A stretch of 62,859 bases of DNA from JBPBQZ01 sp050955105 (lineage in GTDB: Bacteria > Pseudomonadota > Gammaproteobacteria > Burkholderiales > Burkholderiaceae), in assembly GCA_050955105.1 (NCBI GenBank), contig JBPBQZ010000058.1, positions 1-62,859 on the forward strand, written 5' to 3'. The notes below the pieces were generated by a model. It had not been told where the DNA came from. It made no database searches and was given only the letters and a program-made list of their open reading frames with translations. Both the position numbers and the translations under genes were made by a program. This document shows positions 15,925 to 24,555 of the stretch, piece by piece (within the stretch, counting starts at the first letter, position 1; every line of letters begins with the position of its first letter).

Positions 15925-17268
15925 TCACGTCTCGACGTCTTCCAGGCTGAAGGTTTCGGCCTGGTCGTTATACGAAAAGATCTCCGCATAACGGCCCCAG
16001 TTGATCACCGCGTCCAAGGTTTCTTCAGCGGCGCCATCGGTCAGAAAATCTTCCAGTTCCTGCTCGAAGCGCACGCGCGGCGCACGGTGGCCAGGACGCT
16101 CGTCCAACACCTTGCGAATGCGCGCCGCCAGCGGCACCCGGCTTAGCAGATGCTGGGCAAACAGCGTCTTGCGCGCCTGCGTGCCGTATTCGGCAAACAG
16201 TTTTGCCGCGTGCGTCAGCAAAATATCGCCTTCGCGCAGATCGGCGAAGCCCAAATGCTGGAGGAATTCGGCAACCGGAAACAGGTCATCCACTTCCAGA
16301 TGCAGGCTGCGGGCGATTTCCGGCAAATCGGCCTTGCCTGAGTAAGGCTCGGCGGCCAGAGTTTCGATCAGGCCCGCCATGAGATTGGTCGACACCTGCG
16401 GCAACCAGCTGCCGAGCGTCAGACCGTTCTTGCGGGTTTCGTCGGCGGTGGAGCGCGAGGTCATCTTCGCGTAGATGTCGTCCACCAGGCGCCGGAACGC
16501 CGGATCGAGCCGATGCCGCGGATGCTTGAACGGCACGCGGATTTCCGCCACCACGCGTCCCGGGTTCGACGACAGCACGAGGATGCGGTCGCACATGAAA
16601 ACCGCTTCCTCGATGTTGTGCGTGACGATCAGCACCGATTTGATCGCCAGGCGCTTTTCATTCCACAGGTCGAGGAAGTCGGTACGCAGGGTTTCGGCGG
16701 TCAGCACGTCGAGCGCCGAGAAAGGCTCGTCCATCAGTAGCAACGCCGGGTCGACCACCAGCGCGCGCGCGAACCCCACGCGCTGCCGCATCCCCCCCGA
16801 CAATTCACGCGGGTAGGCATTTTCGAAACCGTCGAGACCGATCAGATCGATGGCCGCCAGCGCCCGTGCGCGACGCTCGCGCGCTCCCACACCCAGCGCC
16901 TCCAGCCCGGCTTCGACGTTTTGCAGCACCGTGAGCCACGGAAACAGCGCGAAGGTTTGAAACACCATGGCCACACCCGGTGCCGGCCCGTGCAGCGGCT
17001 GACCGCGATAGGCGACGGTGCCCCCTGTCGGCGAGATCAAGCCGGCGATGATGCGCAGCAGCGTCGACTTGCCCGAGCCTGAGCGGCCGAGCAAACCGAC
17101 GATCTCGCCTTCGCTCAGCACCAGGTTGGCACCGTCGAGCACGAGCAGTTCGCCTTGCGTCTTGTCGAAGCCGCGGCGGATGTCGGTCAGACGCAGAATC
17201 TCCTCGGGCGCCTTGGCGGAAGGCAACGGGGTGGCCGGCACACTGCCCGGCAAAGTGAAATTTGACAT
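15925..17268 (-). CDS. ABC transporter ATP-binding protein with C-terminal AAA-associated domain
   Basis: The 447-residue protein is of the nitrate/sulfonate/bicarbonate (NitT/TauT) ATPase type. The ATPase domain (about 25–265) shows Walker A GRSGSGKST, Q-loop FQTFALFPWL, signature LSGGMRQRVGFARAL and Walker B LLLMDEPFSALD. The last 160 residues form the AAA-associated domain found on a subset of these ATPases; its role is not established. The start ATG 17268 lies 8 nt after the permease stop. A TTG at 17280 would overlap it. It forms a transporter with the fused permease upstream. No substrate-binding protein is in the window, so the substrate is unknown. Confidence 0.92.
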   Translation of the reverse strand: MSNFTLPGSVPATPLPSAKAPEEILRLTDIRRGFDKTQGELLVLDGANLVLSEGEIVGLLGRSGSGKSTLLRIIAGLISPTGGTVAYRGQPLHGPAPGVAMVFQTFALFPWLTVLQNVEAGLEALGVGARERRARALAAIDLIGLDGFENAYPRELSGGMRQRVGFARALVVDPALLLMDEPFSALDVLTAETLRTDFLDLWNEKRLAIKSVLIVTHNIEEAVFMCDRILVLSSNPGRVVAEIRVPFKHPRHRLDPAFRRLVDDIYAKMTSRSTADETRKNGLTLGSWLPQVSTNLMAGLIETLAAEPYSGKADLPEIARSLHLEVDDLFPVAEFLQHLGFADLREGDILLTHAAKLFAEYGTQARKTLFAQHLLSRVPLAARIRKVLDERPGHRAPRVRFEQELEDFLTDGAAEETLDAVINWGRYAEIFSYNDQAETFSLEDVET

Positions 17269-17276
17269 GGCGGGGC

Positions 17277-19091
17277 TCAATCGAGACGCAGCCGGTTCTC
17301 ACCGAACGCATACATCGGGCGCCAGATAAGCCGGTTGAACAAGGTGACAAACAGCGACATCACCGCAATTCCCAGAATGATGCGGGGAAAGTCGCCGGCC
17401 GCGGTATTTTGCGCGATATAGGCGCCCAGGCCATGCGCCGTCAGACTGGTATGACCCCAGGACACGGCTTCGGCAACGATGCTGGCATTCCAGGCACCGC
17501 CCGACGCGGTGATCGCGCCCGTTACATAGTAGGGAAAAATACCGGGCAGCATCACCTTGAACCACCATTGCCAGCCGCGGATGCGGAAATTCAGCGCGGC
17601 TTCGCGGAAGTCGTTCGGATAAGCGGTGGCGCCGGCAATCACGTTGAACAGGATGTACCACTGCGTGCCCAGCACGATCAGCGGCGACAACCAGATGTCC
17701 GGGTTCAGATGGAAGCGCACGATCACCACCACGAACACCGGGAATAACAGGTTCGCCGGGAACGCCGCGAGGAATTGCGCCAGCGGCTGCACCTTCTGCG
17801 CCAGTGCCGGCCGCAAGCCGATCAGCACGCCGATCGGCACCCAGATCAACGACGCGATGATGATCAGCACGGTTACCCGCAGCAGCGTCAGCAGGCCCAG
17901 CCCGAAAGCCACGCCGACGTCGTGCCAACCCACCGTGTGCGCCACATATTGCACCACCTTGAACAGCACCAAAGCCGTGACGGCGAGCAGTGCGCCCGCC
18001 CATAGCAGGTCTTTGAGGCGCTGATCGGCGGGCGGCGCGCTGAAGTCGAGCGCGGCGCGCGCCGGCGGCCGGGCCACGACGTCGATGCGGCCTTGTGCCT
18101 GCGGCCGCTCGGGCCAGCGCAGCCGCAAGCGCATGCGCGCCAGATGCGCGAGCGCCCAGGCAGCGGGCACCAGCAACTGGCGAATCGTGCGGGTGCGGTG
18201 GATCAGATCGAGCAGCCACGATTCGGGCGCGTGCTGCGAGCTGGTGGTTTCCATGCGGAATTTGTCGGCCCACGCCACCAGCGGTCGAAACAGCAATTGG
18301 TCATAGGCCAGAATCACCACCGTCATGGTGACGATGACCCAGAGGATTGCCGAAAAATTACGCTGCTCGATGGCCAGCGCCAGGTAAGCGCCGATGCCGG
18401 GCAAAGTAATCGTCTGATGGCCGACCGTGATCGCCTCGGCCGCGACCACGAAGAACCAGCCGCCCGACATGCTCATCATCATGTTCCACACCAGGCCGGG
18501 CATGGCAAACGGCACTTCCAGCTTCCAGAAACGCTGCCAGGCGCTCAGGTGGAAGCTGCGCGACACCTCGTGCAGATCGCGCGGAATGATGCGCAGCGAC
18601 TGATAGAAGCTGAACGTCATGTTCCAGGCCTGGCTGGTGAAGATGGCAAAAATCGCCGCGCATTCGGCGCCGGCTACGCGCTGCGGCATCAACGCCAGGA
18701 AGAAGGTGACCGTGAAGGAGATATAACCCAGCACCGGCACCGACTGCAGGATATCCAGCACCGGCACAAGTACCGCGCCGGCGCGTCGGCTCTTGGCGGC
18801 CAGCGTGCCATAGCCGAGCGTGAAGATCAGCGACGCGATCATCGCCGCCAGCATGCGCAGCGTGGTACGCAGCGCGTATTCGGGCAGATGCGAGGGCGCC
18901 AGCGAGATCGGCACCACGTCGAGCGTGGACATCGGCGCCATGGTCTGGTGAAAACCCACGGCAGCCATGGCGATCAGGCAGATGATCAGCGGAAAAGCGA
19001 CGAAGTCCCAACGATTCGGCAACAGCCGCCAGACCGACGCGTCGCCAGCGGCGCGCGTTTCGATACCGCCGGCCATCAGACGCTGACCCAT
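17277..19091 (-). CDS. ABC transporter permease, two fused permease domains (NitT/TauT type)
   Basis: Two binding-protein-dependent permease units are fused in one chain of about 604 residues. Each has about six membrane helices and the EAA loop that docks the ATPase (first near LHEVSRSFHLSAWQRFWKLE, second near FREAALNFRIRGWQWWFKV). They are joined by a polar Arg/Pro-rich linker of about 80 residues. Both halves end in the same type of motif (EAITVGHQTITLPGIGAYLA and EAVSWGHTSLTAHGLGAYIA), evidence of internal duplication. One polypeptide thus supplies the whole membrane channel. The N-terminus is uncertain: I use ATG 19091, but the frame is open to 19370 and no start has a good ribosome site. 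Confidence 0.85.
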   Translation of the reverse strand: MGQRLMAGGIETRAAGDASVWRLLPNRWDFVAFPLIICLIAMAAVGFHQTMAPMSTLDVVPISLAPSHLPEYALRTTLRMLAAMIASLIFTLGYGTLAAKSRRAGAVLVPVLDILQSVPVLGYISFTVTFFLALMPQRVAGAECAAIFAIFTSQAWNMTFSFYQSLRIIPRDLHEVSRSFHLSAWQRFWKLEVPFAMPGLVWNMMMSMSGGWFFVVAAEAITVGHQTITLPGIGAYLALAIEQRNFSAILWVIVTMTVVILAYDQLLFRPLVAWADKFRMETTSSQHAPESWLLDLIHRTRTIRQLLVPAAWALAHLARMRLRLRWPERPQAQGRIDVVARPPARAALDFSAPPADQRLKDLLWAGALLAVTALVLFKVVQYVAHTVGWHDVGVAFGLGLLTLLRVTVLIIIASLIWVPIGVLIGLRPALAQKVQPLAQFLAAFPANLLFPVFVVVIVRFHLNPDIWLSPLIVLGTQWYILFNVIAGATAYPNDFREAALNFRIRGWQWWFKVMLPGIFPYYVTGAITASGGAWNASIVAEAVSWGHTSLTAHGLGAYIAQNTAAGDFPRIILGIAVMSLFVTLFNRLIWRPMYAFGENRLRLD

Positions 19092-19558
19092 TGCGGCAGA
19101 TCGCCGCTGAGGCGCGCGGCCGGCGTGCCATGCCACCCGGCGAAATGCTGGAAATCGGCAGGGCCGCGGGACCGGGAAAGATAACGGCGCAGGCTGGTCG
19201 GCATTGTCGGCATTGATAAGTTCCAGGCTCGAGCTCAGGAATCCGACCGCGGCGGCGAGACCGGCGAAGCGGAGGGAATGAAGCGCCGGTGGGCGGCGCG
19301 CGCAGGCCGCTGGCCGCGCCGTTCCTGCGTGGAGCGGATCGGCCCGTGATGCATCGGCAGGCGCGGGCACGACACTACTACAACCTGTGTTTCAGGCACA
19401 ACCTTTGGCTTGCAACAATTCGCATCGGTTGCCGACAGCGGTGCGGCGCGCGAAGTTTAACGGATTGTCACACCGCCGGGCCTGGCCATTTGGGCGGTAT
19501 CCAGTGCCTGACACAGCAGGTATGATCCCCATTCAATGGAAGCGTTTTTGGAGGCGCC
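19092..19558. other. Region upstream of the fused permease; no clear gene
   Basis: The minus-strand frame of the permease remains open to 19370, so part of this may be permease N-terminus. The encoded residues there (Arg/Pro/Ala-rich) do not look like a signal or membrane segment. From 19371 to 19558 I see nothing I can name besides a ribosome site (GGAGG) just before ATG 19559. Confidence 0.3.
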
Positions 19559-19813
19559 ATGAAAAGAAATATCGTCGTTGTCTGTCGCGATCAGGATGCC
19601 AGCGAATTCGACAAGCTCATGACTGAATACAGCGCTTGCCGGCTCTCGTCGACCGCGTGGTATCTGAACCTGCGCGACTCGCCGGAAGACATCCAGGCAG
19701 ACATTCTCAGGCATCTGGAGAAATACACGACCCACTATATTTTCGAGGCCACCACCGTCACCTACAACACCGTCGACAGCGCAGCCGCCAACGCCCTCGA
19801 TACGCTTTTCTGA
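19559..19813 (+). CDS. Small Cas2/SinR-like fold protein
   Basis: The 84-residue protein begins MKRNIVVVCRDQDASEFDKLM and has the pattern beta (NIVVVC), helix, STAWYLNLRDSPEDIQADILRHL, beta (HYIFEATTV). The central STAWYL strand and following helix recall the small ferredoxin-fold proteins annotated as SinR family or Cas2-like. No CRISPR array or cas gene is near, so a role in adaptation is not supported. GGAGG stands about 4 nt upstream of the ATG. It is convergent with the sensor kinase at 19823, 9 nt away. The family assignment is tentative. Confidence 0.62.
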   Translation: MKRNIVVVCRDQDASEFDKLMTEYSACRLSSTAWYLNLRDSPEDIQADILRHLEKYTTHYIFEATTVTYNTVDSAAANALDTLF

Positions 19814-19822
19814 TTCTCTTTA

Positions 19823-21097
19823 TCAGCGATCGCGGGGAAAGCTCAGTTCTACGCGGAACCCGCCGTCAGGCAAATTCACGATCGCGCAGTCGCCGCCGGC
19901 CTTGCGCGCCAATTGCGACACAATCGCCAGACCCAGCCCGCAGTGGGCATTGCCGCCACGCGCGGGGTCCAGTCGCACGAACGGACGGCTGGCGTTTTCA
20001 AGCTGGTCGAGCGGAATTCCCGAGCCGTTGTCGGTGACCGATAAATACCAGCGGTCGGCGCTTTCCAGCGTCGCAACCACGATGGGCGGCGCGCCATAGG
20101 CCACCGCATTGTCCACCAGATTAGTCAATATCCGGTCGAGCATGGCCGAATGCAGCACGAAGCGCTCGCCGGCATTCAAGGTCACATCCAGCGCCGGCTG
20201 GTCGGCGAAGCAGAAGCGGTGGTGACGAACGAAGCGCTCGCAATGCGCATCCACTTCCACCAGCGGGCTCTGATCGCCGCCGTCATGTGCGAACACCAGG
20301 AATTGATCGACGATGTGCGCAAGCGAATCGACGTCACGCACGAATCCTTCGCGTTGTGGCGCTTCGTCCACCATTTCGGCGCGCAGGCGCAGGCGCGCCA
20401 AGGGCGCACGCAGATCGTGCGCCACGCCGGCCAGCATCACATTGCGATCGCCCTCGGTGCGCGAAATGTCGGTCACCATCTGATTGAAGCCTTGCGCCAG
20501 TTGCCGCAACTCGCGCGGCCCCCCTTCCGCCAGCGGCGCTACCGGCAAGCCACGCCCGAAGCGCACTGCCGATTCCGCCAGCGCGCGCATCGGGCGCTGC
20601 AGCCGCCAGGCGGCAAATAACGCCAGCAACATGGCCACCATGAAAATACCGATGATCCAAGGCAGCGAATCATCGAACGAACGCGGCGGCGGCGCAGGCG
20701 GCTGTAACGGCAGGATCAGCCAATGATGAGCACCGGGTGTCCACACCCACATCTTTGGATGGTGGTCGAATACCGGCACCACGCGGCTGCCGGCAGGCAA
20801 GCGCGTCGTCAGCGCATCGACGAAATGTTGCAGTGTCGGTGGCAGCGGGCGATCGGAATGAGCGACGACGGCATTGGGCGGCGCCAAACCGACGCGCGGC
20901 GGCAGGGGTTGGCTCGGATTGCGCTGTACATATTCCTGAATCGCCTCGACCAGGAACACAGTTTCTTCCAGCGCGAAGCGGTTACGCATTTGCGCGCGCT
21001 CGGCGCGCGCGAATGCATACCAGGCGAAGTGCGGAATCAGCAGGACCACCAGCACCAGTATCGCCAGCCTGCCGAACAGCGAATCAATTGCCCGCAT
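19823..21097 (-). CDS. EnvZ/CpxA-type sensor histidine kinase
   Basis: The 424-residue kinase has one N-terminal membrane helix (9–26), a periplasmic loop of about 115 residues, a second helix (147–164) and a HAMP linker (RPMRALAESAVRFGRG). The phospho-acceptor motif VAHDLRAPLARLRLR has its His at 227. The ATPase domain has NLVDNAVAYG, DNGSGIP and GLGLAIV. The start MRAIDSLFG at 21097 overlaps the regulator gene by 14 nt. It pairs with the upstream response regulator. By position opposite the Spy-like gene and a CpxR-type box, it is likely to sense envelope stress. Confidence 0.92.
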   Translation of the reverse strand: MRAIDSLFGRLAILVLVVLLIPHFAWYAFARAERAQMRNRFALEETVFLVEAIQEYVQRNPSQPLPPRVGLAPPNAVVAHSDRPLPPTLQHFVDALTTRLPAGSRVVPVFDHHPKMWVWTPGAHHWLILPLQPPAPPPRSFDDSLPWIIGIFMVAMLLALFAAWRLQRPMRALAESAVRFGRGLPVAPLAEGGPRELRQLAQGFNQMVTDISRTEGDRNVMLAGVAHDLRAPLARLRLRAEMVDEAPQREGFVRDVDSLAHIVDQFLVFAHDGGDQSPLVEVDAHCERFVRHHRFCFADQPALDVTLNAGERFVLHSAMLDRILTNLVDNAVAYGAPPIVVATLESADRWYLSVTDNGSGIPLDQLENASRPFVRLDPARGGNAHCGLGLAIVSQLARKAGGDCAIVNLPDGGFRVELSFPRDR

Positions 21098-21803
21098 CGC
21101 CCCCGCCGTCCGGCACGAACACGTAGCCGCGTCCGCGCACTGTCTGGATGAAGCGCGGCATCGACGGATCGAGCTCGAGCAGGCGGCGCAGGCGCCACAC
21201 CTGCACATCGATGCCGCGATCGGTGCCGTCGTATTCGGGCCCGTGCAGCAATTCCAACAGCCGCTCACGCGTCAGCGTACGCATCGGGTGGTTGATGAAA
21301 ATGCGCAGCAAGGAGAATTCGCCGCCCGATAGCGGGATCGACTGCGCGTCGCGCTGCAGCGTGCGCGCCTGGAAGTCCAGCACGAAGCGGCCGAACACAT
21401 AAGGTTCGCGCTGTTCGGGCGCCGAGCTCGGCACACTGCGGCGGCGCCTCAGCACCGCCTGAATCCGCGCCAGCAACTCGCGTGGGTTGAAAGGCTTGCC
21501 TAGATAGTCGTCGGCCCCCAGCTCCAGCCCGACGATGCGATCGACGTCGTCGGCGCGGGCGGTGAGGATGATCACCGGAATATCGTCACCCGATGCGCGC
21601 AGGCGTTTGAGCGCCGTGAGGCCGTCCACCCCGGGCATCATCAGGTCGAGCACCACCAGATCGGGGCGTTCGCGTTCGAGACGCCGTTCCAGCGATACGG
21701 CATCGTGCAACACCGAAACCTCGATGCCTTGGCGTTTCAGGTAGTCGCGCAGCAAATCGCGCAGTTCCGGGTCGTCATCGACGATAAGTATTTGTGTAGG
21801 CAT
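21084..21803 (-). CDS. OmpR/PhoB-family response regulator (CpxR-like context)
   Basis: The 239-residue protein has a receiver domain (1–120; DDDPELRD, phospho-acceptor D53 in VVLDLMMPGVDG, K in LGKPFNPRELLARI). A winged-helix DNA-binding domain follows (about 140–232; FVLDFQARTL, LSGGEFSLLRIFINHP and the RRLLELDPSMPRFIQTVRGRGYVF end). It is upstream of and overlaps its kinase gene. It is divergent from the Spy-like gene at 22010, and the 206-nt gap carries a GTAAA-N5-GTAAT direct repeat. Sequence alone does not decide between OmpR and CpxR. The neighbourhood favours a CpxR-like role. Confidence 0.93.
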   Translation of the reverse strand: MPTQILIVDDDPELRDLLRDYLKRQGIEVSVLHDAVSLERRLERERPDLVVLDLMMPGVDGLTALKRLRASGDDIPVIILTARADDVDRIVGLELGADDYLGKPFNPRELLARIQAVLRRRRSVPSSAPEQREPYVFGRFVLDFQARTLQRDAQSIPLSGGEFSLLRIFINHPMRTLTRERLLELLHGPEYDGTDRGIDVQVWRLRRLLELDPSMPRFIQTVRGRGYVFVPDGGGDAGN

Positions 21804-21886
21804 GCCGAAGTTTAACGTTTTGGCGCTGCGCCGCCGATATTGAGCGGGGCCGCGCCGGTAACGGCGTATTACGCAACGCGGTGCGG

Positions 21887-21901
21887 GTAAAGCTCAGTAA
21901 T
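21887..21901. promoter_or_regulatory. CpxR-type direct repeat (GTAAA-N5-GTAAT)
   Basis: GTAAAGCTCAGTAAT contains two half-sites with a 10-nt period, one base off the E. coli CpxR consensus GTAAA-N5-GTAAA. It lies 109–123 nt upstream of the Spy-like ATG and between it and the divergent response-regulator gene, the layout of cpxP/cpxRA. Confidence 0.5.
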
Positions 21902-22009
21902 ATAAAGCCGCTTGCGTGTCACCTGCGGGATTGGCGGTTTGGCTACTCTAGGCGCGGTCGTTCAAAGAATTTCGCCGCAGCAGCCGGCATCCACGTTGGA
22001 GTCAACACA

Positions 22010-22648
22010 ATGTTAAAAAAGCGCCTGACGCTCGCCATCAGCACCGCCGCGATGGCGCTGTCCATGGCCACTGCTCCTGTCGTCTTCGCCGCACCCGCGG
22101 CGCCGCCGCCCGCCAGCGACAGCGCGCCATCGGGACACTGGCAGCATCGGCATGGCCCAGGCGGCTTCCTGAAGCGCCTGGATGCGCTGCACGCGCAACT
22201 CGGGCTGAATCCGCAGCAAGAACAGTTGTGGCAAAAAGCCGTCGCATCGTTGCGTCAGACGCACAGCGAAACCCGCGCGCTGCGCGAGGACGCAGGTACA
22301 CGCATGCACGCACTGTTGCAACAGCCGGTGCTCGATCTGGCGGCATTGCGTGACGCGCGCCTGCAAAACCACCAGCGCGCGCAGCAATTGCGCAAGCAGA
22401 GCGACGACGCGTGGCTCGAAGCCTACAACTCCCTCGACACCCGGCAAAAGACTATCGTGAGCGACGCGATCCGCCGCGAGCTGCGGCACCACTGGTGGCA
22501 CAAGCACCATGGCGGCTGGGGCGATCATCACGGCGGCTGGGGCCATCACCATGGCAGATGGGGCGACCACGGCAGTGGCGGCGGCGATCACCGCGATGGC
22601 CGACCGGACGATGCCGGCACCCCGCCGACGCCCGCTTCGGCACCCTAA
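22010..22648 (+). CDS. Spy/CpxP-like periplasmic protein with His/Trp/Gly-rich tail
   Basis: The 212-residue protein begins MLKKRLTLAISTAAMALSMA, a signal peptide cleaved near VFA-A. A helical middle (about 48–160) is rich in Gln, Arg and Leu and includes LGLNPQQEQLWQKA. This is the Spy/LTxxQ pattern of ATP-independent periplasmic chaperones and metal-stress sensors. The C-terminal 50 residues repeat GGWGDHH, GGWGHHH and GRWGDH, an evident metal-binding tail. GGAG lies 9 nt upstream of the ATG. It is divergent from the kinase/regulator pair with a CpxR-type box between them, so it is probably their target. Confidence 0.8.
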   Translation: MLKKRLTLAISTAAMALSMATAPVVFAAPAAPPPASDSAPSGHWQHRHGPGGFLKRLDALHAQLGLNPQQEQLWQKAVASLRQTHSETRALREDAGTRMHALLQQPVLDLAALRDARLQNHQRAQQLRKQSDDAWLEAYNSLDTRQKTIVSDAIRRELRHHWWHKHHGGWGDHHGGWGHHHGRWGDHGSGGGDHRDGRPDDAGTPPTPASAP

Positions 22649-23136
22649 AACCTGGGCGGCCGCCCATCGCGCGGTGGCCGCTGCGTTTCCCAGAAAAGCG
22701 TCTAAAACCCTTGCGCCGGCCGCCTTCAGAGCGGCCGCATGCGGTGCGGCGCACGCGATTACCCGCCTGCTTCCAGTAAATAATTCCGCATTGGTCAAAA
22801 AAAAAGCGCGTGCAAGTTTGATCCGCGGGTTGTCACCTATTCGCAACAGTTCGGCAGCTTCGTCGAAAAGTTGTTTCCCTCCTCATTTTTCCGACTTATC
22901 TTCAGCCTCGTTGCGGATCACAAAGCAGTCGGCGAACGCGAGCAAAGATCTTCGCTAAGCCGTCGAATGCCTTGTAGCCGCCTCGTTGTGTCGAGGAGAC
23001 TCCGTTTGGTTCGCTAGCGAACCGGCGGACCAAAATGGCTCAGCGGGTCGCTTTCGAGCGATGGGACGGGGAGCATCAACCCCATTGTCGGAATTTCGAG
23101 AAACCCGGAAACACCCACATTCTGCGGAGAACCTGA
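22649..23136. other. 488-nt region between the Spy-like gene and the porin
   Basis: No gene is supported here. The first part has GC-rich palindromes (TGGGCGGCCGCCCA at about 22658–22671). The second part, 22790–22930, is AT-richer than its surroundings and is where the porin promoter should be, but no -35/-10 pair has convincing spacing. A long untranslated leader is likely, ending in GGAG 7 nt before the porin ATG. Confidence 0.35.
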
Positions 23137-24333
23137 ATGAAGAAGAGTCTATTTGCGATTGCCGCGCTGTCTTTGGCAGCCGGTGCCGCCCATGCCCAGA
23201 GCAGCGTGACCCTGTACGGGATCATCGATGCAGGCCTGACCTACACGAATCTGCAGAACACCGGCCCGGGCGTCAACAATGCCAGCCACAACTTCCAAGC
23301 CACCAGCGGCAACCTCTACGGTAGCCGTTGGGGCTTGAAGGGCACCGAAGATCTGGGCGGCGGCACCAGCGCGGTGTTTAATTTGGAAAACGGCTTCAAC
23401 ATCTTCAACGGTGGCTTCGGTCAAGGCGGACAGATGTTCGGTCGCCAAGCCTACGTTGGCTTGTCGAACATGTACGGCACGATCACGGCCGGTCGCCAAT
23501 ACGATTCGATGTCCGACTTCCTGGGCGTCTACTCGGCCAGTAACGATTGGGCCACCTCGTTTGCCTCGCATTTCGGCGATATCGACAATATCAACCAGTC
23601 GATCCGTCTGAATAATGCCTTGAAGTACTTGAGCCCGTCGTTCGGCGGCCTGACCTTCGGTGGCGTGTTTGGCTTCGGCAACACCGCTGGCAACTTCTCG
23701 CAAAGCCGTACCTACGCGTTCGGCGCGTCGTACGCGGCGGGTCCGTTCTCGGTGGGCGCTGGCTACATGAATCTGCATAACCCGCTGACGAGCACCGGCA
23801 CGTCGCCGTACTCGCCGGTTGCAGGCCGCTATGAAGGCAGCCTGAGCGGCGACTATGTCGGTCTGCAAGTGGCCGACAGCGAACGCGTCTTCGGCGTTGG
23901 CGGTTCGTACGCTTTCGGCCCGGCTACGGTGAACTTGTTGTGGACCCGTACGCAACTGCGTAACAGCCAATACTTCGTGCTGCAAGGCACCGAAGCCTCG
24001 GGTACCGACATCCGTTTCGACAACTACGAAATCAGCGGCAAGTACATGCTGACGGATGCGTGGTTGGTAGGCGTGTCGTACACCTACACCGATGGCAAGG
24101 CCGACAATCCTGGCCTGAAGCCGAAGTTCCACCAAATCACTTTGGGTACGAACTACTCGCTGTCGAAGCGCACGACCTTGTACCTGGTCGGCGAGTTCCA
24201 AAAGGCAGCTGGCGACGGCATCGTGTTCAACGGCACCGACTCGTACACCAACATCGCCGAAATTCCGGCTTTGGCGGATTCGGGTACGGATCGTCAAGTA
24301 CAAGTTACCGTCGGTATCAAGCACTCGTTCTAA
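23137..24333 (+). CDS. Gram-negative trimeric porin (Burkholderia type)
   Basis: The 398-residue outer-membrane protein has signal peptide MKKSLFAIAALSLAAGAAHA-Q and the hallmark first strand SSVTLYGIIDAGLTY. The conserved early segments SRWGLKGTEDLGGG, AVFNLENGFN and FGRQAYVGL follow, then the LTAGRQYD-type strand (GTITAGRQYD) and the terminal VTVGIKHSF ending in Phe, the outer-membrane insertion signal. It forms a 16-strand beta-barrel for passage of small hydrophilic solutes. The codon use is biased and uniform, typical of a highly expressed gene. A strong terminator follows at 24414. Confidence 0.95.
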   Translation: MKKSLFAIAALSLAAGAAHAQSSVTLYGIIDAGLTYTNLQNTGPGVNNASHNFQATSGNLYGSRWGLKGTEDLGGGTSAVFNLENGFNIFNGGFGQGGQMFGRQAYVGLSNMYGTITAGRQYDSMSDFLGVYSASNDWATSFASHFGDIDNINQSIRLNNALKYLSPSFGGLTFGGVFGFGNTAGNFSQSRTYAFGASYAAGPFSVGAGYMNLHNPLTSTGTSPYSPVAGRYEGSLSGDYVGLQVADSERVFGVGGSYAFGPATVNLLWTRTQLRNSQYFVLQGTEASGTDIRFDNYEISGKYMLTDAWLVGVSYTYTDGKADNPGLKPKFHQITLGTNYSLSKRTTLYLVGEFQKAAGDGIVFNGTDSYTNIAEIPALADSGTDRQVQVTVGIKHSF

Positions 24334-24413
24334 GGACCGGTCGGCGCGCGACGAAGAGTGTAGCCTTCGTCGCGTGGCGTGCTCCGTGCACGTCACTCCG
24401 ACTTATGAAAAAG

Positions 24414-24435
24414 GCCCTCTTCGGAGGGCTTTTTT
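24414..24435 (+). terminator. Intrinsic terminator after the porin gene
   Basis: GCCCTC-TTCG-GAGGGC followed by six T: a 6-bp GC-rich stem closed by a stable TTCG tetraloop and preceded by a matching A-run. It is a textbook rho-independent terminator about 80 nt after the porin stop. Confidence 0.92.
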
Positions 24436-24531
24436 CTTTGGTGCCCAGGCTGTGCCTGGCAGGCGGTCCTTGGCAAGCGGCATGCGGCATGCCGCGCTCA
24501 TCCGACGACCGTACCCCAGCGAATCTTGCTA

Positions 24532-24555
24532 ACGACCTGACGACCTAACGACCTA
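24532..24555. repeat. Three 8-bp tandem repeats across the glk stop codon
   Basis: ACGACCTG, ACGACCTA and ACGACCTA follow one another exactly. The glk stop codon (TAG on the minus strand) lies inside the middle unit. Slippage here could shift or move the glk C-terminus. Confidence 0.7.

Noticed and set aside
18093..19184. 363-codon open frame opposite the fused permease
   Set aside because: Low-complexity Arg/His/Gln product; the permease on the other strand has clear membrane and EAA motifs.
19559..19813. Cas2 as part of a CRISPR system
   Set aside because: No repeats, no cas1 or effector genes in the window; only the fold is similar.
23149..24396. 415-codon open frame antisense to the porin
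   Set aside because: The porin is certain; the antisense frame is a by-product of strong codon bias and has no motif or ribosome site.
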